From Burkholderiales bacterium UBA6064 (lineage in GTDB: Bacteria; Pseudomonadota; Gammaproteobacteria; Burkholderiales; Burkholderiaceae_B), in the NCBI GenBank assembly GCA_002428895.1, contig DIYC01000145.1, forward strand, positions 603 through 19,521: a DNA stretch of 18,919 nt. Reading direction: 5' to 3'. The number at the start of each line of letters is the position of its first letter. The first letter of the stretch is position 1. Both the position numbers and the translations under genes were made by a program. The notes under the pieces are model-generated. The model had not been told where the DNA came from. It worked only from the letters and a program-made list of their open reading frames with translations, and made no database searches. Positions 1 through 7,322 of the stretch are shown piece after piece.

Positions 1-57
1 GACGAGGCCGAACTCAAGGCCTTAGAAACCCAACTTAAACAACGCCAAACCCAATGA
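1..57 (+). CDS. 3' end of an unidentified upstream gene (partial)
   Basis: Frame 1 is open from the window edge and ends at TGA 55-57. It encodes 18 residues, rich in Glu, Lys, Gln and Leu and helical or coiled-coil-like (ending LKALETQLKQRQTQ). The stop overlaps the hsdM start in an ATGA arrangement, so the two genes are probably translationally coupled in one operon. In type I restriction-modification loci this neighbour could be a specificity subunit or an accessory gene, but too little is visible to say. Confidence 0.6.
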   Translation, partial: DEAELKALETQLKQRQTQ

Positions 58-1709
58 ACGACACTCAACAAAAAAAATTAGGGGCTACCCTCTGGAGTAT
101 TGCCAACGAACTGCGTGGCGCAATGGATGCAGACGATTTTCGCGACTACATGCTGTCGTTTTTATTTTTGCGCTACCTGTCTGACAACTACGAAACGGCC
201 GCCAAAAAAGAACTCGGCAAAGATTATCCCGAGACCCTTAGCAACACCGTTGACGATACCAACACGGTGCCATTGGCGCTGTGGTATGCACACAATCCCG
301 AAGACATTCTGCAATTTGAAAAACAAATGCGTCGCAAGCTGCATTATGTGATTCAACCCAAGTATTTATGGAACAGCATCACCAACCTGGCACGCACTCA
401 AAACACAGAACTCCTGAACACCTTGCAAGCGGGGTTTAAATACATCGAGACAGAATCGTTTGAAAGCACCTTTCAAGGGCTGTTTTCAGAAATTGATTTA
501 AGCTCGCCCAAATTGGGCAAAAAGTATGAAGACCGAAACACCGTGCTGTGCAAAATTATTCAAAAAATTGCCGAGGGTTTAAACGAGTTTTCTACCAAAA
601 TCGATGCGCTAGGCGATGCCTATGAATACTTAATTGGGCAATTTGCCGCAGGGTCTGGCAAAAAAGCGGGCGAGTTTTACACCCCCCAGCCCATTTCCGA
701 CATCCTGTCCGCCATCGTCACATTAGACAGCCAAGAACCTAAAAACGGCAACAAAAAACGGCTAGACAACGTGCTCGACTTTGCCTGTGGCTCTGGCTCC
801 CTGTTGCTGAATGTGCGGAAACAGGTCACAAAAACAAGCGGCACCATTGGCAAAATATTTGGCCAAGAAAAAAACATCACCACCTACAACCTAGCCCGCA
901 TGAACATGCTGCTGCATGGCTTAAAAGACAGCGAGTTCGAGATTTTTCACGGTGACACCTTAACCAACGACTGGGACATGATGCGCGAACTAAACCCTGC
1001 AAAAAAACCCCTGTTCGATGCCATCGTTGCCAACCCACCCTTTAGCTACCGTTGGACACCCAGCGAAAGCATGGCCGACGACGTGCGCTTTAAAAACCAC
1101 GGCCTGGCCCCCAAATCGGCAGCCGGCTTCGCCTTTTTGCTGCATGGCTTTCACTTTTTAAAAGACGAAGGGGTAATGGCGATCATACTGCCCCATGGCG
1201 TACTGTTTCGTGGGGGTGCCGAAGAACGCATTCGCACCAAACTGCTAAAAGACGGTCACATCGACACGGTTATTGGCCTACCGGCTAATCTGTTTTACTC
1301 CACTGGGATACCAGTTTGCATACTTATTCTTAAAAAATGCAAAAAACCCGACAACGTGCTGTTTATTAACGCCGCTGATGACTATGAAAAAGGTAAACGA
1401 CAAAACACCCTAAGCGAAGACCATCAACGCAACATCATCGACACCTACAAAAACCGCACTGAATCGCCCCGATATTCCCGCTGCGTTACCCTGAGTGAAA
1501 TTGAAAAAAACAATTTCAACCTCAACATTTCCCGCTACATCAGCACCGCAGATGATGAAATACAAATTGATTTAACAGAAACACACACGCAACTGATTGC
1601 AATCGAAGAAACCATTCAAACCGCAACAGCCAAGTACAACAGTTTTTTAAAAGAACTGGGGTTGCCTTTGCTGCCCATGTCGAATCCAGAAAAACCAAAC
1701 AAAGAATAA
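54..1709 (+). CDS. hsdM: Type I restriction-modification DNA methyltransferase subunit M
   Basis: The 551-residue product is a normal-length HsdM, the subunit that binds S-adenosylmethionine and methylates adenine N6 when complexed with HsdS. The N-terminal helical HsdM domain covers about residues 5-150 (LWSIANELRGAMDADDFRDY). The catalytic domain begins near GEFYTP (206-211). The SAM-binding motif I DFACGSG is at 242-248, and the adenine-methyltransferase motif IV NPPF is at 327-330. Both are intact, so the protein should be active. The start ATG overlaps the stop of the upstream gene (ATGA). No hsdS or hsdR follows; the next gene downstream is unrelated. The partner subunits must lie upstream of the window or be absent. 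Family assignment is very secure; operon composition is unknown. Confidence 0.96.
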   Translation: MNDTQQKKLGATLWSIANELRGAMDADDFRDYMLSFLFLRYLSDNYETAAKKELGKDYPETLSNTVDDTNTVPLALWYAHNPEDILQFEKQMRRKLHYVIQPKYLWNSITNLARTQNTELLNTLQAGFKYIETESFESTFQGLFSEIDLSSPKLGKKYEDRNTVLCKIIQKIAEGLNEFSTKIDALGDAYEYLIGQFAAGSGKKAGEFYTPQPISDILSAIVTLDSQEPKNGNKKRLDNVLDFACGSGSLLLNVRKQVTKTSGTIGKIFGQEKNITTYNLARMNMLLHGLKDSEFEIFHGDTLTNDWDMMRELNPAKKPLFDAIVANPPFSYRWTPSESMADDVRFKNHGLAPKSAAGFAFLLHGFHFLKDEGVMAIILPHGVLFRGGAEERIRTKLLKDGHIDTVIGLPANLFYSTGIPVCILILKKCKKPDNVLFINAADDYEKGKRQNTLSEDHQRNIIDTYKNRTESPRYSRCVTLSEIEKNNFNLNISRYISTADDEIQIDLTETHTQLIAIEETIQTATAKYNSFLKELGLPLLPMSNPEKPNKE

Positions 1710-1810
1710 AGCCGAACTCCAGAACGAAGCCAACCCTTGCTTAAAACCACTTATGTGCGATAGTACAGGGTTCATTTCTTTCAACACATTTGTTTATCAG
1801 GCGACCTCTT

Positions 1811-4027
1811 ATGAAGCTGATCAATCAATTCATTACTCGGGTATTAATGTGCGTGTTTAAAAATACACGCATCGCTGTTTTGCTGCTGTTGCTCACGCTC
1901 ATCCTCATGTTGGTGGCATTGGCGATTGGCAAAGCCTACCAACATTGGGACAACGACCCCGACCGAGGCGCCATCGCCATGCAAAACGACCCGTTTGGAG
2001 AAAACTTCAACACCCCCGTGTATGTCGATCAAGGCTGGGATAACTCAGACAGCCTGTGGTATTACAACACCACGCAAGGGTCTAACCTGCTGCCCTACGA
2101 CATTTTTATGGCGCTTGAACAAGCGGATTCGGAAGAACTATTCAGATCAGCGCACAACATGAACCAATTTCGTTACTTACCGCAAAAAGCCACTTTTTTT
2201 AACCCCGAAGCACTGCCCGTGGGTTTTGTAAAAGATGGTTACAACGGCAAAGACTACATTGGCTTTACCTGTGCCGCTTGCCACACTGGCCAAGTCAATT
2301 ACAAAGGCAATGCCATTCGGATTGACGGCGGGCCAGCCATGGCTGACATGGATGGTTTTTTAGCGGCATTGGAAAAATCTCTAATTGCCACACTCACCGA
2401 CCAAGCCAAAAAAGAAAGACTCATTACAGCGGTATTGGCACGTAATGGCCTAGACCGCATACTCACTGGCGGCCGCAACTACACCAACAAAGAACAGGTG
2501 GTTGAAGACTTGGAACTGTGGGCCAATCGAATTCAAAACTACAATTTTATGAACCATAGCCAAGTTGACTACGGTTTTGCCCGCCTCGACGCGTTTGGTC
2601 GCATCTATAACCGCGTGCTCGAACACGTCATGGACCAAAAGCAAGTCGCCAATAAACTGGCGTTTGTGATTTATCCCGATGGGCCAAAACAAGGCCAACG
2701 GCTACTTTCTGCAGCAGAGATTGACAACGTGCTCGAAGGTTTAGACCGCTTAATCTTAGGCCAGGCTGGTTTTGAAACACTGATGAATCGCCTCAAAAGC
2801 AATCAGCCTGGGTTTCCGGCACTTGATCAAACTGAACTTCAATTGGTACGTGACACTTTATTTAACGAAGCCAATGCCCCAGTCAGTTACCCGTTTTTGT
2901 GGGACATTGCACAATCTGACTACGTGCAATGGAATGGCCTAGCCGCCAACGAAGGCTTAGGGCCTTTAGGCAGAAACACCGGCGAAGTGATTGGTGTGTT
3001 TGCCACACTCGACTGGCACGAAGACGAACAAGAATGGTGGCAATTTTGGAAATGGGGTCGCGACTTTAGCCTTTCTGCATTCGCCAGTGGGCAATCGAAC
3101 AAAAAAGAACATGTTGATTTTCAATCCTCGATCGACAAAGTCAATTTAAACCGCATCGAGTCACACCTCAAGTACCTACAATCACCGCGCTGGCAAGAAG
3201 TTCAGTTTGCCGACGGCAGCACGCTGCCTCCAATTGACACCTCTCTGCTGAACCGAGGCGAAGAACTGTATGCTGCCTACTGCGCAGCTTGCCACGAACT
3301 CATCGATTCACGCGCATGGGATAGGCGCATCATCAGCAAAATGATGAGCACCGACAAAGTCGGCACCGACCCCACCATGGCAGCCAACAGTATGAACTAC
3401 ACCGGCAGTTCGGGCAATTTTCAACACATTTACCAAGACACCTCGGTAGGTCAAGTGTTGGTACAAGCCGAGGCCCCCGCCGTGCAAGTACTCACCGCCG
3501 CCACTCGGGGTGTGATTGCCACACCCGATGATGACAAATGGCTCATTCGCCGTTGGCTAGATTGGTTATACACACTGGGCAGTTCATTTTTCGACAACGA
3601 AATTAAACCCAGCATTAAAAACGGCGATTACAAACCCGACACCACAGCCAACCCCTATGCCTCGCTTGAAGCTTATAAAGCAAGGCCACTGAACGGAATT
3701 TGGGCCACTGCACCGTATTTACACAATGGTTCTGTGCCCACCTTGTACGATTTGTTTTTACCTAAAAAACGACCAGGCGACCCTGACGAGGGCGAGTACC
3801 GTCCCGACACCTTCCGCGTAGGTTGCCGCGAGCTTAATACTGACAAAGTAGGCACCACGTGCGGCGACAATCAAGGCAATTTATTTGACACCGCACTCAA
3901 AGGCAACTCCAATGCGGGCCATGAATATGCGTCAGGCAAAACACCAGTCACCAGTGGTGCTGCCCCGTTGCCCGCATTAAGCAAAGAAGATCGCCTTGCG
4001 TTAATTGAATACCTGAAAACCCTATAA
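1811..4027 (+). CDS. Membrane-anchored di-haem cytochrome c oxygenase/peroxidase-like protein (RoxA / 10S-dioxygenase type)
   Basis: I place the start at ATG 1811 (738 residues); the frame also opens at TTG 1790. In numbering from TTG, a transmembrane anchor spans about 28-46, and two CAACH haem c motifs lie at 161-165 and 498-502. The body is therefore expected to be periplasmic. Segments such as WYYNTTQGSNLLPY, SYPFLWDIAQSDYVQWNG and LNGIWATAPYLHNGSVPTLY match the RoxA-like branch of di-haem peroxidases. That branch includes rubber oxygenase RoxA and the Pseudomonas aeruginosa oleate 10S-dioxygenase/diol synthase pair. An aromatic cluster near 409-429 (EWWQFWKW) is striking. A weak TTGCTT (1737-1742) is the only -35-like hexamer seen upstream. 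The P450 gene follows 9 bases later, so co-translation is likely. The substrate is unknown; unsaturated lipid or isoprenoid is an inference from relatives. Confidence 0.88.
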   Translation: MKLINQFITRVLMCVFKNTRIAVLLLLLTLILMLVALAIGKAYQHWDNDPDRGAIAMQNDPFGENFNTPVYVDQGWDNSDSLWYYNTTQGSNLLPYDIFMALEQADSEELFRSAHNMNQFRYLPQKATFFNPEALPVGFVKDGYNGKDYIGFTCAACHTGQVNYKGNAIRIDGGPAMADMDGFLAALEKSLIATLTDQAKKERLITAVLARNGLDRILTGGRNYTNKEQVVEDLELWANRIQNYNFMNHSQVDYGFARLDAFGRIYNRVLEHVMDQKQVANKLAFVIYPDGPKQGQRLLSAAEIDNVLEGLDRLILGQAGFETLMNRLKSNQPGFPALDQTELQLVRDTLFNEANAPVSYPFLWDIAQSDYVQWNGLAANEGLGPLGRNTGEVIGVFATLDWHEDEQEWWQFWKWGRDFSLSAFASGQSNKKEHVDFQSSIDKVNLNRIESHLKYLQSPRWQEVQFADGSTLPPIDTSLLNRGEELYAAYCAACHELIDSRAWDRRIISKMMSTDKVGTDPTMAANSMNYTGSSGNFQHIYQDTSVGQVLVQAEAPAVQVLTAATRGVIATPDDDKWLIRRWLDWLYTLGSSFFDNEIKPSIKNGDYKPDTTANPYASLEAYKARPLNGIWATAPYLHNGSVPTLYDLFLPKKRPGDPDEGEYRPDTFRVGCRELNTDKVGTTCGDNQGNLFDTALKGNSNAGHEYASGKTPVTSGAAPLPALSKEDRLALIEYLKTL

Positions 4028-4036
4028 GGCCAAGCC

Positions 4037-5353
4037 ATGACCAATTACCTTTCACAGTATGACCAAGCACCCGACCAGGATAAATTTCCGTTGGTGCAAA
4101 AGTGGATGAAAACCGAACCTCTACCTTTTTTTCAACAACTGCGTGAACAAAGGCCAATCTTAGTGACGCCCGAATGCACTTTATTGGCATTGTTTACCGA
4201 CATTTGTGATGCACTGCAAATGCCTAAAATCTTCACAGTCGATTTGTATAAACCCAAAATGGGCGTCACCGAAACCGACCCAGGCTATTTAATGGCACAC
4301 GATGACGATGCGCTGCATTACCGCGAAAAATCGCTGATGCAAGGTTTTTTAAATCGGGACGATTTACCCCGTATTCGCAAGCTGATTGCCGAATCGTCGA
4401 AAGACATTTTGAAACAAGCCAACGGACAAATCGAAATTGTGAATCAATATTGCCGTATGGTGCCCACCGTGCTGGTGCAAAAATATTTTGGGTTAGATGG
4501 CGTTCCGGCACAAGACCTGATTCGCTGGTCATTTTGGAACCAATACGATGCCTTTCACAACCAGCCCTTCGATTTAAACTCACCTGAAAAATGCAAACAC
4601 ATTGTCAACGAACACGACAAAGTGACCAAAGAACTTCAAGCCTACATCAAAGCCCTGTTGGTACGAAAGTTAATTTATGTCAAGTTAACTGGCATGGTGA
4701 AAAATCCACTTCGTTTAGTAAAAAAATTATTCGGCTGCAAAACCCATCACAACGATGACATGGTGTCGCGCATGCTTCGGTCGAGCATGGCCGACGAAGT
4801 CGATTTTGGTTTGCTTCGAGTGGGCGTCAACGCAGGGGGCTTACTCATTGGCTCGATCGAAACCACCGCCCCAGCTGTGTCGCAAACCATCCAATATTTT
4901 ATTGAGCGCCCCAACCTACTGAGCAAAGCCAAAACAGCAGCCAACCTCCAAGACCCCACTGAATTTGATGGGTTTGTGTGGGAAGCACTGCGCTATGTCC
5001 CTATTAGCCCCTACATGTTTAGGCAATTGTCACAAGACTACACCCTCGCCAAAGGCACCGACCGAGAAACCACCCTTCAAGCAGGTACCAATGTGCTGAT
5101 GCTCACCCAATCGGCCATGTTTGACGAATACGCCTTTAGCCAACCCAACGAGTTTAATCACAAACGCAATTGGTACCATCACTTTAATTTTGGTTTTGGC
5201 AGTCACGAGTGTTTAGGCAAATACATCGGCATGGTGATGCTGCCCGAAATGGTTCGACAAGTTCTGTTACAAACCAACCTCAAAGCCAGCTCACCAATGG
5301 ACTACAAAAATGGGCCATTTCCTGAATCGTATCCACTGGCTTGGAGTGCTTAA
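4037..5353 (+). CDS. Cytochrome P450, soluble
   Basis: The 438-residue haem-thiolate enzyme has no signal peptide or membrane segment, so it should be cytoplasmic. The cysteine loop FGFGSHECLG is at 385-394 with ligand Cys392. The K-helix ExxR motif is EALR, 316-319. The I-helix segment GSIETT (272-277) keeps the acid and threonine used for oxygen activation, but has Ser where the consensus (A/G)Gx(D/E)T has Gly. ATG 4037 follows the preceding stop by 9 bases, with AAGG about 7 bases upstream, so the two genes form a tight operon. No ferredoxin or reductase gene is nearby. It either uses a generic electron donor or acts on a peroxide made by its partner, as CYP74-type enzymes do; the second option is speculation. 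The subfamily cannot be assigned. Confidence 0.93.
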   Translation: MTNYLSQYDQAPDQDKFPLVQKWMKTEPLPFFQQLREQRPILVTPECTLLALFTDICDALQMPKIFTVDLYKPKMGVTETDPGYLMAHDDDALHYREKSLMQGFLNRDDLPRIRKLIAESSKDILKQANGQIEIVNQYCRMVPTVLVQKYFGLDGVPAQDLIRWSFWNQYDAFHNQPFDLNSPEKCKHIVNEHDKVTKELQAYIKALLVRKLIYVKLTGMVKNPLRLVKKLFGCKTHHNDDMVSRMLRSSMADEVDFGLLRVGVNAGGLLIGSIETTAPAVSQTIQYFIERPNLLSKAKTAANLQDPTEFDGFVWEALRYVPISPYMFRQLSQDYTLAKGTDRETTLQAGTNVLMLTQSAMFDEYAFSQPNEFNHKRNWYHHFNFGFGSHECLGKYIGMVMLPEMVRQVLLQTNLKASSPMDYKNGPFPESYPLAWSA

Positions 5354-5363
5354 AATTTTCGGC

Positions 5364-5399
5364 CTATTGACAGGTTTCAATGTCAAAACCTGTCAATAG
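5364..5399. repeat. Perfect 14-bp inverted repeat after the P450 gene
   Basis: Arms 5364-5377 (CTATTGACAGGTTT) and 5386-5399 are exact reverse complements around an 8-base loop, 10 bases past the P450 stop. No U-tract follows on either strand, so it is not a standard intrinsic terminator. It may protect the mRNA 3' end, or act as an operator, since its arms contain TTGAC/GTCAA words like those in the adjacent promoter modules. Confidence 0.75.
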
Positions 5400-5412
5400 A
5401 GAATATCAAGAA

Positions 5413-5452
5413 GTCAAGACACCTTGACAAAAATAAAAAAGGGGTCTAACCT
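5413..5452 (+). promoter_or_regulatory. Putative promoter with GTCAAG/CTTGAC operator, module 1
   Basis: A perfect inverted repeat GTCAAG (5413-5418) / CTTGAC (5423-5428) overlaps a consensus -35 TTGACA (5424-5429). After 17 bases comes TAACCT (5447-5452), a weak -10. The layout, and the block GTCTAA (5444-5449) lying exactly 14 bases after TTGACA, recur upstream of the ABC importer at 6144-6191. It would drive the small gene at 5547. An RHH protein or other dimeric regulator could bind here. Confidence 0.5.
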
Positions 5453-5473
5453 TTAAACCAAATTAAACCTACC

Positions 5474-5550
5474 ATGGAAAATACACCATGATTCTGCTGT
5501 TGTTCATCAACATGACCACGCCTCTCGCCGAGAAAGGATCAGCATCATGA
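5474..5550 (+). other. Possible cascade of short leader ORFs
   Basis: A 5-codon frame (ATG 5474, MENTP, TGA 5489-5491) overlaps the ATG at 5488 of a 20-codon frame. That frame's TGA (5548-5550) in turn overlaps the ATG 5547 of the next gene. Both junctions are ATGA. The second peptide starts MILLLFINM. Ribosome-binding signals are weak (GGA at 5476-5478). Chance is quite possible. Confidence 0.2.
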
Positions 5551-5912
5551 GTCCCACACATAAAAAGCCCCCAACCCAAGTCAAAAAAACAGTGGCCAAT
5601 CGCACCCAACAAGCCACCCGCGCAAAGCGCCCGATCAATCGGCCCGACGCAAAGGTACGCACTGGGCAAGTTGTTTTTGTCTCTGGCAAGTTTCCACCCC
5701 CAACTGGCACTCGGTTTAAGCAAAAAGCGATTTCGATTTATCCCGCTACGGAAGAACGTATTCGTTCTCTAACCGATGGCGAGAATGAAAGTGTCATTTT
5801 CAATTTCCTGCTGAACTTTGCGATTGATCAACTTGCAAAAAATCCACGAGTCATTAACTGCCCGCCATACTTTCAAAAGCTCTCTGACGAATTCGAGAAA
5901 AGTCAGCGGTAA
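5547..5912 (+). CDS. Small basic protein, probable ribbon-helix-helix DNA-binding regulator
   Basis: The 121-residue protein has a Lys/Arg/Pro/Thr-rich, probably disordered first 50 residues. Residues 60-97 have an RHH-like pattern: a short strand (KAISIYP, 60-66), a helix (ATEERIRSLTDG, 67-78) and a longer amphipathic helix (ESVIFNFLLNFAIDQLAKN, 81-99). RHH proteins bind inverted repeats as dimers of their strands. The start is supported by GAAAGGA (5532-5538), 8 bases before ATG. It sits between two near-identical promoter/inverted-repeat modules, one before itself and one before the ABC importer. I infer, but cannot show, that it autoregulates and controls the importer. I do not recognise a named family. 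Confidence 0.65.
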   Translation: MSPTHKKPPTQVKKTVANRTQQATRAKRPINRPDAKVRTGQVVFVSGKFPPPTGTRFKQKAISIYPATEERIRSLTDGENESVIFNFLLNFAIDQLAKNPRVINCPPYFQKLSDEFEKSQR

Positions 5913-6272
5913 TCCCAAAACCACCTCAGTCATGTGCTAAAAAATTCAGTTTAACGCACCAATTTTGTGCAAATAACCAAGCACAGAAGCAACCCTCCTA
6001 CGTATTAAACGACTAATTTTGCTGAGTAATCTCACTTCCGAGCACAATTGCTACAAAATGGTTTGCTGTTCAAATGAACCCTAAGCTAGGAAATTATTTT
6101 AGAACAATCAATTGTCCATTTTTTGATCCATTCTAATTTAAAAGTCAAGATGTCTTGATATCTTGACAATTAACGCATAAAAGTCTAAGCTTTGATGCGT
6201 CGAAACCAGCTCAGGGGTTCGATCGGCAAATCCACCGACTATTTTATAAACACAAACGTAAGGGATTCCACT
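5913..6272. other. Intergenic region before the ABC importer
   Basis: This is an AT-rich stretch with no convincing gene. A short inverted repeat ACAAT-CA-ATTGT near 6100 is followed by T6 and might be a weak terminator for the preceding gene. The only strong structure is the promoter module at 6144-6191. An open frame runs into the importer gene from TTG 6192, but it lacks the ribosome-binding site seen at ATG 6273, so I read 6192-6272 as 5' untranslated leader. Confidence 0.5.
6144..6191 (+). promoter_or_regulatory. Putative promoter with GTCAAGAT/ATCTTGAC operator, module 2
   Basis: A perfect 8-bp inverted repeat, GTCAAGAT (6144-6151) and ATCTTGAC (6160-6167), has 8 bases between its arms. 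A nested repeat TCAAGA-TG-TCTTGA occupies 6145-6158. TTGACA (6163-6168) is followed after 17 bases by TAAGCT (6186-6191). GTCTAA (6183-6188) lies 14 bases after TTGACA, exactly as in module 1. It should drive the ABC importer operon. Compared with module 1 it carries an extra half-site, perhaps for tighter control. Confidence 0.55.
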
Positions 6273-7253
6273 ATGAAAAAAACACTCTTGGGCCTCGGCC
6301 TGGCAATTACTTCACTCAGCGTTTCGGCCGAAACCGTCACTCTGGCCTATCAAAACGGATGGGCCTACACCCCACTTTACATTATGCAAGATCAAGGTTT
6401 AGTGGAAAAACATGCCAAATTAGCTGGCGTTGACCTCAAGGCCGAATTCCGCAACTTGGGATCCCCTGGCGTTATTCGTGATGCGTTAATCGCAGGTCAA
6501 GTACAATTTGGTGCAGTCGGTGTCCCAACACTCATTCAGATGCATGATAAAACAGCCGGTGACATCAAAGCAGTCGGCAACATCGTGTCCCTACCCATGT
6601 TCCTGAATACCAACGATGACAAAATCAAAAACGTCTGCGACTATAAAGACAGCAACGGCAAAATTGCTCTGCCAACAGTTAAGTCCAGTGTTCAAGCCGT
6701 TACCCTTCAAATGGCCAGTGTCAAGCTCTGCAAACTAGAACCATTCGCCCTAGACAGCAAAACGGTTAGCATGACACACCCTGACGGCATGGCTTCACTC
6801 CTCTCCGGCAATTCAGAAGTCACTGGGCACTTCACCAGCCCTCCATTCCAGCACGTTGAACTGGAAGAAGGAAAAGGCAAAGTTCGCAAGCTTCTGTCAT
6901 CCTATGAAGTTTTAGGTGGCAAAACCTCTTTCATTCTCTTGGTTGGCTCCGAGAAGTGGAAAACCTCTCACGCAAAAGAATATGACGTCATTGTAAAAGC
7001 CTTCGAAGAAGCGCAATCGATTGCATCCAACAGCAAGAAAGTTGCAGCCGAAACCTACGTCAAAATTGAAAAACCCAAAGAAAGTGTAGCCGACGTTCTT
7101 GCACAAATGAATTCGGACGATGTCCTTTTCGATGTGACACCAAGCTACATCGCAACTTATGCAGATTTTATGTTCAACGTTAAAACAGTGAAAAACAAAG
7201 CCGACTGGAAAGCACTCAGCTTCCCGAACCTCCACAGCAAGAACGGCAGCTAA
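6273..7253 (+). CDS. ABC transporter periplasmic substrate-binding protein, NitT/TauT (NMT1/THI5-like) family
   Basis: The 326-residue precursor starts at ATG 6273, where AAGGGA lies 7-8 bases upstream. It has a clear signal peptide MKKTLLGLGLAITSLSVSA, cleaved before ETVTLAYQ. The mature part has the two-lobed binding-protein pattern of the nitrate/taurine/thiamine-precursor group (GVIRDALIAGQVQFGAVGVPTL, then KIALPTV and GHFTSPPF). Two cysteines (in KNVCDY and VKLCKLE) could form a disulfide. It is the first gene of a three-gene importer operon. The substrate cannot be read from the sequence: nitrate, sulfonate, pyrimidine and aromatic acid transporters all belong here, and no neighbouring catabolic gene decides it. 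Confidence 0.9.
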   Translation: MKKTLLGLGLAITSLSVSAETVTLAYQNGWAYTPLYIMQDQGLVEKHAKLAGVDLKAEFRNLGSPGVIRDALIAGQVQFGAVGVPTLIQMHDKTAGDIKAVGNIVSLPMFLNTNDDKIKNVCDYKDSNGKIALPTVKSSVQAVTLQMASVKLCKLEPFALDSKTVSMTHPDGMASLLSGNSEVTGHFTSPPFQHVELEEGKGKVRKLLSSYEVLGGKTSFILLVGSEKWKTSHAKEYDVIVKAFEEAQSIASNSKKVAAETYVKIEKPKESVADVLAQMNSDDVLFDVTPSYIATYADFMFNVKTVKNKADWKALSFPNLHSKNGS

Positions 7254-7266
7254 ACAAGGCCAAACT

Positions 7267-7291
7267 GGAAATCCTCATCAAGGGGATTTCC
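7267..7291 (+). repeat. Intercistronic hairpin between binding protein and ATPase genes
   Basis: GGAAATCC (7267-7274) and GGATTTCC (7284-7291) form an 8-bp stem around a 9-base loop, with no U-run after it. Such hairpins commonly stabilise the binding-protein part of an importer transcript, so that it is made in excess over the membrane components. Confidence 0.6.
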
Positions 7292-7322
7292 CTTTCCCCA
7301 TTCATGAAAACGGAGAACGCAC

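Noticed and set aside
1790..1810. TTG start extending the di-haem protein by seven residues
   Set aside because: ATG 1811 sits in the same frame directly before the anchor and is the more usual start; no ribosome-binding site favours the TTG.
6192..6272. Upstream in-frame extension of the binding protein from TTG 6192
   Set aside because: It would bury the signal peptide behind 27 residues, and the good ribosome-binding site is at ATG 6273. The TTG also overlaps the putative -10 region.
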